From positions 1,196,001 through 1,260,000 of the forward strand of contig JAKNDB010000067.1 of the NCBI GenBank assembly GCA_024305405.1: DNA of 64,000 bases, written 5' to 3'. The position numbers and the translations under genes are program-made. Under the pieces are notes generated by a model. It was not told where the DNA came from, did no database searches, and saw only the letters and a program-made list of their open reading frames with translations. Positions 25,768-47,946 of this stretch are shown piece by piece (positions within the stretch are counted from its first letter, which is position 1; every line of letters begins with the position of its first letter). Origin of the DNA: Dirofilaria immitis (lineage: Eukaryota > Nematoda > Chromadorea > Rhabditida > Onchocercidae).

Positions 25768-26993
25768 CTGCTGCTACTTCGTATCACCACAGGAATTTTT
25801 GATCCTTTCTCCTAGAAAATATCAACTCATGGCAATCATTGAACGTATCTGCGGAATACATTCCATGAGTTTAGTCGTAGAAATCACCAATCCTTATATC
25901 CTGCAATACCTCCAGATTCAATCGATGGAAAAGATATCATATTTCGATAAGCAATAAAATAACATTGCATGACGAATGAGACATCTGTAAATATTATCAA
26001 TGATTAAAAAAAAAAAAAGTACTTATTTAACAGCTACTTTAATAGACTGTAACCAAACGGAGTAAACTGATTTTCCTGTTAAGATGTATTCCGGTATTCG
26101 TAAATTCAAATAATTGGCATGATTATTATTGTCTCAATCTATAACAACATACTATTTCCTATCTTTATCAATCTCTATCGTTTCCTATTTTTTAATATCT
26201 ATCTTTGATCAAAGTTTGTTTACATAAAGAACTTATCATTGTATATCATCACGATACTTCTTTATCATCATCATTTAATACACTTTAAAAGTGTCATTTT
26301 TCATTCCTCTCTCCTATTCAATGTTATTTCTCATCTAACAATTTAGCATAATTTAACAATTATAAGAATTTCACATCGATACATTTGCAAAGTTCTTATT
26401 ACCATATATATATACTACGTGATTTCAACGTGATCTCATTAACGCATTACGACGTAACCTGTTTCATTTAATCGTACGTAACAAATTCGTTGCATAATTC
26501 AATGTTATCATTTAATGGAAGCATTCTTTGGAATTATTATCTCTTCGATGCACAATAAATAAGGTATATAATAAAGATTTGGTACTGTCAAGGAAATTAT
26601 TGGTAAGTTTTAGATGAGAGAGTTTCATTGAGTGCTATAATTAAATGGAAATGCTACTAAATTGCAATATTCTTCCTATAGATAAGATATTATGTAATGC
26701 GCATTTATCATATCAAAACATTCTTTGTCAAGAATGCCCATGCAATTCTTGTTAAACGAGACTAGCTATTAGTTTTATTCTCGAACATTTATTATATGAA
26801 ATATCAATGAGAAATTTTGAATGAATTCATTTTCATACCATGTTTTTATTTTAGCATTAAATGAAAATAAATTTTTTTTGTTTATTTAAATTGAAAAATA
26901 ACTTATATAATAATTTATTCTTTAATAATAATTATTATGCAAATTACGAATAATAAAAATATTTTTAGCAGCTGAAGTAACAACATATTTGAT
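25768..26993. promoter_or_regulatory. Divergent promoter region between mek-2 and gex-2
   Basis: A 1.2 kb spacer separates the start codons of two genes pointing away from each other. At 26417-26479 four ACGT cores occur within 63 bases (TACGTGAT, AACGTGAT, GACGTAAC, GTACGTAAC). These resemble half or full sites of bZIP factors of the ATF/CREB and related classes. An acceptor-like TTTTTAG at 26962-26968 lies 25 bases before the gex-2 ATG. Promoter function is inferred from position only. Confidence 0.45.
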
Positions 26994-36461
<9,468 letters not shown>

Positions 36462-39414
36462 GAATTGGAATACTGAATCTCATCTTATTAAAATATTGTC
36501 TCAGTTCAAGCTTTGTTTTTCTTTTAGGGAATTATGTTATTTAAATTTATTCTATCTTATTAAAATCTCTTTAACTTGTCAGATATATTTTTTGCGAGTG
36601 TAATGAATGTCATTTCGGACTATACTAGGGATTCATAATAATTTTGCCTGTAGTGATTGTTCGTCTTTTCTAAAAGAAAGAGGATTAACATTGTGCATTT
36701 TTTTAGAATTATGGAAATTTTCGTTAGAAATGGACTTGATGTTTTGAGTTTCAATTAGTTTTGAATATAAAGGCAATTTGATGGTCATCAATTTTTTCTC
36801 TAATCTTCCTTGACTTCATGTTCTCTTCATTGTTTCATATTCAGTATAGATTTATCAATTTGATAATTTATCTCTTTGTTTGTTACTGCACTTATTTTTT
36901 CTTATCGCTTAAAAGATTTCTAGGTAAATTATTTATAAATCTCAAATTAACTCCATTCAGTGATATCGTCACTATTGTAGAAGAAAGAAAATTGCTGTAG
37001 ACAAAATACTTCAATTTTTTTGTTTATTAGACGACAGGTTAACATATCACATTGCAATAATACCCATGGAGATATGAGCTGATTCTTTTGCTGCTGCTTG
37101 AGATATTGTAGGCATGTAATGAAAAAAGCAGATGTTGTGTGACAGAGAGTGTAGAATAGTTTTTTTGACTTATATTAACGATCTTAGGAATATTTGGATC
37201 AGAGCATTATAAATTGATATTGTTGGCTATTTTATGAATATAAGGATGATTTAACTTCTTCGAGAAGGCCATTGGAATAATAACGAAATATTAGATTATA
37301 TTCGATTGTTTGAAATTTTTTTCTCATATTTTCAATTTCAACCATTTAACTTTTCAACTCTGTAATTAATTGAGTGTCACGACTTATTTTTCAACTTAAT
37401 TCTTTCTTCAAAGGATTTTTCAATTGTTACTTTTCTAAAAGATTTCTCTATTTATTTGGATTTTTTTCAACTTCTGCCAACTATTTTCCATTTGAATTTG
37501 AATTATAAATTCACAAGAATTTACATATCATTTTTCTGCTTTGATTATCATGTATTTTATTTGATTTAATAAAAGATGATATAACTTATATTATAATGCT
37601 CATATTTAGATTGAATTAATCTGTCGCTTTATAATTATTTGATTAATTGAAGCAATATTCAAGTCTTTACTATAAAAATAGGAACGGTGGTGCTGTTATT
37701 AGAGAATGAATTGAATTACTGATGAATGAGTGATCGACTAACAGCACCGCTTAGTACTAATTGTATTCTTCCAGTAATTTTCTCATTTAATGTAAATAAA
37801 ATGTTTGTGAATATGCTGATCATAAATATGAAGCTATTCTTGATTTGAAATTTAAGCTTTCCTGATAACGATAATAAAAAATTATTACAAAGAATTGCTT
37901 CGTTGCATTATCAAATTATTATTTACACTAGAATATTAATACGAAAAGTGAATGAGTAATGCATCCGTCAAGTGCATTTTTCTTTGTAACGTTTAATGCA
38001 TATAACTTACATCTCGAGAACTGAATCTTTTTTATGAATAATCATAATAAAAAACCTGGTTAATGTGAAAATTGAATGTTCGAATTTGTTTTATCTCTGT
38101 GATTCTTTTTTTTTTTTACCTTTTAGATTGGATTATTATTAAATATAAAAGAAAAAATTGCTTCTGGAAAATTGTTTTTTTGGAAAAATATGTCCAATTT
38201 TCATTGGAAATTAATTCAGGGTTTTAATCTGAATCTGAATTTATATTTTATGACTGTCAATGTAGGAAATTATCAACAACTGTTTAGGAAAATGAATGTC
38301 TGATAGGGCTCTAGATGACTGGTGGTAAAATCAGCGACATGTTTGTGGAAATGTTCAACATTCAAAATCGTATAATAAAATAATGCTTAGGAAGCCACAA
38401 ATAATTTTCATGCGAAAATCACAATCATTAGTCAAAACGGATCTGATTCCTCATTTTTAACATTCATCCTCAAATTTAATATTTGTTCTCTAAAGTTCCC
38501 AATAATTTAGAGAATTAGCATATTTTCTGATGGAGATTGGAACATTGTCGATTACCCACTTTTGCTATTAGCAATTTTTTTCGCCGAAAACATTGTGCTC
38601 AATTTATCAGGAATTCAATTTATACATTTCTTCATATTAAATTTATGAGTTAGCGAATCAAAATAAAAAAAATGACAATCAATAAAGTAACTGCAAAGCA
38701 AATTGAAACAAAGAATATACAAGAATACTATATTTCAAAAATTTTAAATATGCTAATTTAAACTAAAAAACCTGAAACTGAAAAACAGAGAATAAAAGGC
38801 AACCGTTTACATTTACTGATCAACAAACACCATGAACAGGTTCTGTAAAAATTTTAAAGGCAAAGACAGAAGCTGGTTATTTAATTTGCACACGGCGAGA
38901 TCAATAAAATATCTGTCCCTGAAGGACAAAACTATAACAAAAAAACCAACGGAATGAAGACAGGCCAATAAAGGGAAGAAATGGAAATTCAGAGAGGCAA
39001 GAATTCTAAGAAGCCCATTAAATACCAAAAGATGTCAATTTTTCCACTTACTATATCCATAATCAAGAATTTCCTAGTTCTGAAAATTTAGCGGTCTTCA
39101 TATTACGAAAATCGAGACAAGACTAGCTGGCACGTCGTATTTTAACAATAAACTTTTAGAGAATAACTATAACACATTTGATAACAGGTATGAACGTACA
39201 TCTGGATTACTATAATTCATTCATGGTTTTCCAAAACTAGCAAAAATGAACCCATATAATAGTAACTTAAGTTTTAATTTAGATTATGCAAGCCAAAAAA
39301 AGTTAAAATACGATAAACGAAAATAAAACAACAAGAATATTTGAAAACTCTCTTTAGCTGCAAAATTTAAATGTAATTTGATGAAGAAAGAATAATATCA
39401 CTAGCAATCTCGAA
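36462..39414. other. Spacer between convergent gex-2 and rbm-12
   Basis: About 3 kb of 3' flanking DNA of two genes facing each other. A short stem-loop is noted separately at 37686-37751. An open frame at 38813-39028 on - has no recognisable features. Nothing else is seen. Confidence 0.5.
37686..37751. other. Short stem-loop with a 10-bp perfect stem
   Basis: GGTGCTGTTA (37689-37698) pairs with TAACAGCACC (37739-37748), extended by about three weaker pairs, around a loop of 40 bases. It is G+C-richer than its surroundings. The stem is too short and the loop too long for a typical microRNA precursor; no role is assigned. Confidence 0.4.
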
Positions 39415-42400
39415 CTACTGTTTTGTAGCTGCTCGAACAACAGACATTGTTATAGTTGAACCAGCGAGCTTTCGACCACTTAGTAACATTACCGCTTTGT
39501 TTGCTTCCTAAAACAATGAAGAGCAAAATAACATAATTATATTCCAAATTAAACAGACATTACTATTGAATCAGAGGAATACAATAACAGAATCATTCTT
39601 CTGGAACCATTACAGCAAGATTTCCAAAAATTTAAATTGCTCTTGATTTTCAATCTCATATCAAATTCCTTAATCTTTTAATATATTCGGAAGTAAAAAC
39701 CTGCGGAGAACCAACAGCTAGGAGGCATTCACCCGTCGGTACTCCATTGTCATCCAGTTTTATTCTCACGGAACTTTCCACCAATGAATACTTGTCGAAG
39801 AACTGAGCCACATCGGTCAAAGTAACATTTGCCGGAAAACCATGACAACTAATAACAGTACCTGGTTCACCTACAGATGCAATCAACTCTGGTTCCAACA
39901 TTTCCACCTAAATTTTATTTCGTTTTGAGAATTATGAAATTAATTTGGAAGATAATTTAAATAGAGATTCAGCGCTTATATTAAATGAAAACAGTGAATT
40001 TTATCCACAATGATGTAAGTTTGATCTCAAGTTTTATACTGGATTAGAAACGAATCAATAAACTACCGATTCAACTTTCTTATCAACACCGAGATGCATC
40101 TGTTGCCGAGTAATTGCCGTGAGTGTAATGACATTTTCTCCAAGCTTCGAACCACTGTACATTTGCACTGCTTTTGTCGCTTCATCCATAGTACTCATAT
40201 CAACGTAAAATATTCCATCAGCAGCTCGGCGTAATGTTGCTAAAATGATAAAAGTCGAAAATTCCAATAATGGGAAAAAACATATCTCTTTAGACTTCAG
40301 AGAGAACTGTCTACAAGCAATACTGTGATGAGCTATATAAGACGTATAGTTAATGCAGGAATGTACCTATGAAATAAATTTGGCGAAAATTTGCAAGAAA
40401 CTTACCTTGAGTTGTCTGATTTAGCTGCAAAAACTTTGCAACACCTACATCAGTTTCATTCTCAGGAACATTTTCGATCATTAAGCAAGATTTTACACTC
40501 GGAGGTGGAATGGATGGAATTGGCCCAGCTGGTCCATTATTTGGTGGATGAAGTATGGGAGGACGTGGGCCACGAAGGAGAGGAGGACCACGACCTGAAG
40601 GAGGAGGACCACGCTGTCGTATTGTTGAAGGTGTTGTGTTTCCGAAAAAGGTAGGCGGAGAGATAAGTGGTGGGCGAGGTCGACTTCCTGAAAAATTTAG
40701 CAAGATTTCAAAAAAGCTAATATTAGAAGTGAATGAAGTGAAGTATGAGTTCCTAAAATGAGATTTCGAACGTCGTAACTGATACCCGGCAAAGACTTCC
40801 ATGTAGACGAAAAGCCGGGAAACGAGGTGGTGCCACAGATGAAGAGCTGGCTGTCCCATTTAAACCACTAGAAGATAGCGCATCTCCCATTTCACGATCA
40901 CCATGATATCCATGAATAAGACCGCCTCGATACAATCCTCCTCGTCCACGACTACCACGACCTAATATATAAAAATAATTTTCAAACTTATTCAGCTCAG
41001 TGTAAATTTTACTTTGGACGAAGGAAAATTAAATTGTGATTTTTCGTTCACAAATTTATTTAAATCAACTACCAATTTTTACCAAAAAAAATTAAAAAAT
41101 TTAATTTTCATCTCCATTCTTGCCTGAAAAACTTAAAAGAAAAGAGGAAAGCTAACCTTTTGAAAAATCTTGAAAATGTAGACCTGCATCAGCCGACCGA
41201 GTTGGTAAATCAAGAAGAGGAGCAATTAATGAGTCACCACCATGCTTCCGTTCATATTCCTCCTTTTTTGGCGTCCAAATCTATCTGGTACCGCCAACAT
41301 TTGATCTGCATCTTCATTTGTTATCCTGAAAAGAAGTCATTTTCACCTAACATTTGTTGTTTTTTTGCAACTGATCTTAATAAATGAGACTTCATATCAA
41401 AATATTTTGGTAACTGTAATATTCAACTACCAGTTTTCATATACTCATTATTGCTAAAACCAAAAAGTGAAAACTCAAGCGACACCTCCTCGCACGAATT
41501 GGTCGTTCATTAATTTTGCCTCGAACACGATAAGCTTTCTCCGCCAGATCAAATGTGCTAAATTCAGCAATCCAACGATCCGATGCTTGACCATCTTCAT
41601 TGTAAGCCCGAGTTACTTTTGTTGGCTCACAACGTGGACCAAGATACCTCCAAATCAATTTCGATAATGCTGTCATTTCAGAAACTAAGCTTCCTTATTG
41701 CTTCAATAATTTTTGATGTTATAATCTAGCGTTGAGACAGTGATAACAGTAAGGAATTTGAGCATAAGGATAATAATATCAATTAATAAAAGTATTTGGA
41801 AATAATTTGCCAACTGAACACTTCAAAAATTTTTATAAAACAATAAAAATGAGTTCTTCGATGACCTGACATGTGATTTTTTTGGTAAAAATAATTTTGG
41901 TTTCAATTTACAGGAAAATTTAAACATACTCTCGGATTTCAGCTTCCGTTACTCGAAACGGTAAATTGGTGAATTCGATGCAATAACGCCCAGGATCAAC
42001 GCCACGCCTTTTCGTATCACGATAGTCCCGATAATCTCGAGGTGAACGTGAGCGACCATGTCGTAAACCACGATAACGATCTTCGTGATCACGTAAAGCA
42101 CGAGGACGTTCATCATATCTTCCATCAAAATCGCGTCTTTCCTGCGATTAAAAACACTTATATCACACATGCAATGCATGAGTTTAAAATGAAATGTGAT
42201 TTTGAAACGATTTAACATACTTCTTAGTTACACATTTCAAAATCATAGAAAAAAAATGGAGTGCGAGCAATATATGCCTTACATTAAATTATTCTAGGAT
42301 TGCTTTGAAAAAATTCAGAACTCTCTTGAAAAAAAATTTTCATAAAACTTATAATTTTCTTTAAATTTAATAATTCTAATAATAATTACTTACAGGACTA

Positions 42401-45400
42401 CGGTGATGTCGTGGTAAAACACCACTACGTGGATTTCTTTCTTCGTGATAATCTGCCTCTTTTGTACCTTGTAAGAAAGCTGGTGGAATTTGTAGACTGC
42501 CATCTACTGCATTATCAAATACTTCCTTCGAACAAGAACGAATCCTATAAAGTTAGGGAGTTTAAAACTTTGCGTAAAATTACAAAGAAATAACTGCTAA
42601 AACCTGAACAATCTTACCTTATGCCTTGTTCTCCATCTCTGTCCAATACACTTTTCGCATCTTTCGTACATTCAAAACGTACCAGTGAATGTAATGGAAA
42701 ACCTAAAATAATTTGAAATTACACTAATCTAGTTAAGTAATTCATTAAAAGATGATTATTTCGTGGTATTGAAGCTTTCAAAAATTAAAATTTGGAAAAA
42801 CCTTATCTTGCTTAAAAAACTTTTACCTTTCGGATCAAAAACAACTTTGACAGATGACAGTGTAAGGGTGTCGATGGACGCAAAAATTGTTCAAGAGCTG
42901 CTGGACGCAAAAGTTCTGACGGAAGTCGACTAAGTTCAACATAGCAATTCTGCTTATCCTCAGCCAAACCGCTAAAAATTAACACTGCTTTCTATTGAAG
43001 CAAAAACTTTTCTCATATTATTTCGTAAAAAAAAAAAGAACTACTTTTGTTTTTAAATAATCTGCAATAGAAAAGAGTGATTAAATCATATAAAAGAATA
43101 ATTACTGACAAATAAAAAGTAAAATCCGTCATTACGTTAACTATTAAGGAAATAATTACTGACAAATAAAAAGTAAAATCTGTCATTACGTTAACTATTA
43201 AGGAAATAAAAATAAAGCATTTAATAACCAAATCAACATTGAAAGTTTCTTTAAAAAAAAATCACGCACTATATGTTCGACATATAATATGTCATCATCA
43301 CTATGAAAAAATCAAATGTAATGATCTTAGTGAGATAAAACTTACTGTTGTGTTGGCAAAGCTGAGAAGACTGGTCCATTACGTCCAGTGTACCGTGCAA
43401 CAAATGCGTGAGTATTTGCTAATCCAGATGCAGGTTGAGCGACAGTAGTAGCACTGACTGGCAAAGTATTAGCTAGTAGTGGCGGTACAAGAAGGCCAGG
43501 AATCGATGGTGGTAACGGTAATACCTGACCCGGAAGAACTGCAGAAGCAGCAACGTTACTTTGTTGATATATCTGCAAAAAAAAAAATTCGTCCAATTTG
43601 CCAAATACAGAAAAAATTTTGAAATTTGAACTTTTTGATTTAAAAAAAAGATAAAAAAAAATATGTTAGAGGAACGTTTTCTAATATAGTTAAATAAAAT
43701 GATGAAATATACCGGAGTAACTTGCGTAATAGCACTAGAAGCAACTGTTGCTGTTACTACTGCTTGCACACTAGCATTATAACCTTGAAAATTATTCTCT
43801 TGTTCATACTGATTGAATCGTTCCTCACGATTAGATTGTTGATATCTGTAAATAGAAGTAATCCTAATTTACTATTTTTGTTTAACCGAAGATTGAAGTT
43901 GTAGAAACTTTTGAAATCAAAGAAACATACGGTGGGTGGTGCAAAGAGAGATTTCTCAGCAGGAACTTCTCAGCAGGACTATTCGAAATGACAGCAGTGA
44001 TCCTTTTTTTTTTTTTTTGAAAGAAATACTTACACAGAACTTGACTGAGTACTTTGTCCCAATACATTGAGCATTTTGGATCTTGCCATGGACCAATAGA
44101 ATGTGCTAATTGTGACTGTGTTGTTGCTGTTGCTGCTTGACGATTTACTGTACGAGATTCATAGCCTCCTCCTGGGAACCATTTTTCCAGGAATCTGATA
44201 ATGCGCCATCGATTGTGCGATTCCACGCATCATCTGCTAAACATCACTTATCTTTAAATTTAAATTTTGCTTCGTTCAATAAGCTTTAACTTGAGTTCAA
44301 CTTGAACTCACTTCATACTAACTATTTATAGGTGGGTGGAAGATTCTTAGTTATTGTTTATTCATTTTTGTTTTTGCATTTTTGATACTTCCTCTTGATC
44401 AGATTCAAATATTAAGACATATATTATTTATTCATGATAATCGCAATATGGCAGAAATAGCAAAATGCTTCAGTTCGCATTTTGAATTTTCTTTTTTTTT
44501 TTGGAAACAGTTAAAGATAACAACTACTTTATGATTTTTAGTTTCTATTTTTTTTTTAACTCAATATAAATTAGATTTAATCAGAGTATTATAACAGTAG
44601 AATTTTTTTAAAGATATATACCAAGAAATCAATGCTATTCTTCAAGATTATTTAAATATAGTAGCAATGTCTTCCAAACATATTATATGAAAATGTATTT
44701 TGTCAAATGTTTTGAATATCTATACCTTCTCTACCATATTTCAAAAATATATAAATAAAAACGAACTATTCGAAGAATTCAATATAATCTGAGATGCATT
44801 TTTTCTGATAAATTTTTAATATTAATTTTTTTTTTTTTAACAAAATATTGGAACTAAAAAATGAAGCAAGAAAAAAAGATATATATATATATATATGATT
44901 TGAATATTTTAGATAAGCGAAAATAGTTGTACGATAATCAGATAAGATTAAACAACTCTTTTTTTTTTTTTAATTTTTAATTTTTTTTAAATTATTTAAT
45001 TTACTATTAACTTTCTCATTTTCCAATATCTCTAAGAGTTGCAATGCTTATGAAACATTTTCATTAAGCGATAGATTATCATTTAACAGATGTTTTGTTA
45101 AATCCTTTTCTATATGTCAATTTTGGACATTTGAAAAACTGGAAATAATGAGATAAGAATGAAATTCAGTAAAGAAAAAATCTTAAATATTAGAGAACTG
45201 ATAAATTGATAATTGATAAGTAATGAATGCTCCTGTTAATATCAGAATGGTTTTTTTTTTTTTTTCGATTCTTTGAGCATTTTTCAAATCAAAGAATATT
45301 TTATTGTGCTCTTGAAACAGTACAAATTTTGTTAGAAGAAATGAAATGAATATTTCAATTCTCAGTGGAAAAATATAAGATGAACATTTATGATAGAATT

Positions 45401-47611
45401 ATAAAATGACCTTTCAGAAAAGATAAATATTTGAAAAGATTTGGAATTCATCCAATATAATGAATTTTGCATTAATCCATCAAAATTTAATGAGAATTCT
45501 CGTATCAAATAAAGTTTAAATGATGCAACAGTTTTTTTCATTATTCATAATTTTCATTATCTTTTTTCAGCAGTATAAGTAATGAATAAATTATCAATCG
45601 GTTAATCTATCAAACTAATAATTTTATTTTAACATGAATAATCAATCATGTAATCATTGAGTGTTTGCGCCAAAAATGATCAGGTGCTCAAATTTGTCTG
45701 ATTTTTTCCTTTCCCGGAATAACTCTTAACTTGCTATGGATGTAGGGGAATAATTTTTAAGCCAAAAATAAAAAAATTCTTAAAAAAATTTCAGACAATT
45801 AATATCATCAAGAAGAGCATAGCAACTTCATTTTCACTTATTATTAAGCAAATAATTGCCTCCAGAGCATTATGTACCCTATATCCGGCATCGATATGTG
45901 CAGTCTGATGACATTTTTAGTTTTACAATTTCAGAAATAACATTTAAATGTTAAGGAGAAAATTGTAATCTCTTATCAGTAACATTTAAATGTTGAGGAG
46001 AAAATTGTAATCTCTTATCAGTTGAAGACAATTTTTTACTATTCGTGTAGTTTATTATAAATTTAGGAAAAAATTTTCATTGGCAAATTCAATTTTTTCT
46101 TTGAATCAAAATCCTAACTCATTTAATCATTTCACCGGCATAATTATTTTCCCATCGTTTTATTAGATCGAAGAATTTCTTTTTTAAACAGCTTTAATGA
46201 AGAAATTTTCCTAGATTTGTACCAAATTAAGAACATTTCTTGGAGCAGAAATTATGTCTTCAAAGTGAATTTTGTCTGTTCGTTTATTGCATAAATTAAA
46301 GACAAAGATAACTAGTTCTGCGTTTCTGCGGAAAGATAAAATTAAGTATAATCATCTTAAAGATATTCTTTGCATGTCACTGCTTATTTGCACATATCGG
46401 TGCGGATCATATCCGACATTTAGTGTCATATTTTTATGGTAACAGCTTCTGCTCTTATAATACCATCAACACTATTCGCCGAAAGAAAAAGATTTTTATA
46501 ATAAACAATAAGATATATTTAAAACAAGAGAAAACGTATTGAACTAAATTTACACGATGGATGGAGACATGCCATGTATTTGCAATTTTTATCAGCTAAT
46601 TAATTTTTACTTGAAAAAAGATGATCACACGAAAACCGTCTATTTTTGAAATGTTGATAATTCATACGGATTTGCAATTGACATTTTCATGAACTTAAGA
46701 AACATCTATCATCAAGTAAATGAAATACGCATTATTCAATGTGCCAAAGCAATGCTAATTATATCAAGACCTTACCTAAGTTTCAATCAATCAATATTTT
46801 TAATTTGGCGTAAGATTTTATAAAATGTTAATCAATTTATTAGGGCTTAAATAACGATGGGATTTTATTACCGCAAAATTACCTGAGGCAATGAATTTTC
46901 TTACACTATTCACATTCTCTCATCAAACAGTTTATGTTCTAAACTGGAAAATTGTTTATTCTGCTACAGTTGATTATTATGTAGGACTTTAATGAATTTG
47001 AATAACAAAAATAAAAATTTTAACTTGCAGGACCATAGGTTTTGCAATTTTAAAGAAACTTTGAGATTAAGCATAAGTAAAATGTTGAATGCCAAATGTT
47101 TAAAATTTTAAAATCTTCAGCAATATACCTCTTGCATAATCTTGTTGTCCATGTCCACCGTTCCTTGTTACATATACATCTGTAGCAGGCGGCTGTGATT
47201 GAATGACACGTTGATTTCCAAAACTATCCGCTGTGGAAGCGGGTGGAATTTGGACGCCGCCTGGACGTGCTGCTGGAGAACTATCACGTCTAGGCGATGG
47301 AGTAGCAACGGATGCAGCCGATGCTACCCCAACGACATTCAGATCCCCGGCACGAGCTTTAGCTATGACGGCGTCCATCTCGACGCGTGAAGACAACAGC
47401 AAACGTACACGTTGGTCATGTATGCGTCGGTTATCGAAACGCATTGCCTGACGAGCATCTTCATCAGTGGCAAAACCAATAAAAGCGTCACCATCCGGCC
47501 CACCAACAATATGCACTGCACCATCCGGAATCCGCAATCCGGCAAAAAACTTCGGATGTCTGCTGCATTCGCAGATAATGGTAAACGTTGTAAACGAATT
47601 ATCCAAGACAT
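39415..47611 (-). CDS. rbm-12: RBM12 (SWAN)-like RNA-binding protein with five RRMs
   Basis: The start MSWIIRLQRLPLSANAADIR opens directly into RRM1, as in RBM12, and continues FFAGLRIPDGAVHIVGG and AFIGFATDEDARQAM (exon 47611-47129). After a 2.9 kb intron come Gln/Ser and Pro-rich linkers (44226 to about 44035, 43765-43700, 43580-43345), RRM2 (CYVELSRLPSELLRPAALEQ, about 42980-42610), an RS/RD-rich linker (RDHEDRYRGLRHGRSRSPRD), RRM3 (YCIEFTNLPFRVTEAEIRE then WIAEFSTFDLAEKAYRV, about 42138-41470), an RG-rich piece (40961 to about 40756), a Pro-rich exon leading into RRM4 (40687-40406, 40239-40068), and RRM5 (39907-39701, 39507-39415) with the GVPTGECLLAV signature, stop TAG. Five RRMs with Pro-rich linkers match RBM12 architecture. 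One base seems missing at 47552-47553 inside RRM1 and another near 42867. Nuclear RNA-binding role is from family knowledge. Middle exon edges are uncertain. Confidence 0.85.
43098..43205. repeat. 54-base two-copy tandem duplication in rbm-12 intron
   Basis: Copies at 43098-43151 and 43152-43205 differ at about one or two positions (CCGTC versus CTGTC). It is intronic. Confidence 0.9.
44240..47128. other. Large rbm-12 intron
   Basis: About 2.9 kb without recognisable exons on either strand, the longest intron in the window. It contains several T-tracts of 10 to 13 bases and the 42-base duplication at 45938-46021. The region could instead divide two genes, but RRM1 on one side and RRM2-5 on the other in RBM12 order argue for a single gene. 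Confidence 0.5.
45938..46021. repeat. 42-base two-copy tandem duplication in rbm-12 intron
   Basis: TAACATTTAAATGTT starts at 45938 and again at 45980; the copies differ by one visible base (TAAGG versus TGAGG). Confidence 0.9.
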
Positions 47612-47770
47612 TAAGACTACCTGAATCATAAGTGTACCTTACTATTTTCCAGCAATGTTTCACGATACGAGTAAAAAAACGCTCTTTCCATCATTTCGAT
47701 TTATGTGTTCAGTTTGTAAATCTGCTGCGCCTTACACTCTCTCTAAATTGCATATTAATGTTTAGGAAAA

Positions 47771-47946
47771 TAAAATAATCTGCTTGTTAATCGAGAAATA
47801 TTTTAATTTAGGCAAAAATAAAATAATCTGCTTGTTAATCGAGATATATTTTAATTTAGACAAATAAAATAATCTGCTTGTTAATCAAGAAATATTTTGA
47901 TTTAGGTAGATAAAAATAATCTGTTTGTTAATCAAGAAATATTTTG
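47771..47946. repeat. Four-copy tandem repeat, unit about 47 bases
   Basis: AATAATCTGCTTGTTAATC recurs at about 47774, 47822, 47868 and, with one change, 47915; spacings are 46-48 bases. Copies are slightly diverged. It lies about 160-335 bases upstream of the rbm-12 start. Confidence 0.9.

Noticed and set aside
37686..37751. MicroRNA precursor
   Set aside because: The stem is only 10-13 bp with a 40-base loop, and no known microRNA seed was recognised.
40391..40761. + strand Gly/Arg/Glu-rich frames
   Set aside because: They are the antisense of the proline-rich exon of rbm-12.
47199..47624. Several + strand frames over the rbm-12 first exon
   Set aside because: They are antisense shadows of RRM1, which is clearly read on the - strand.
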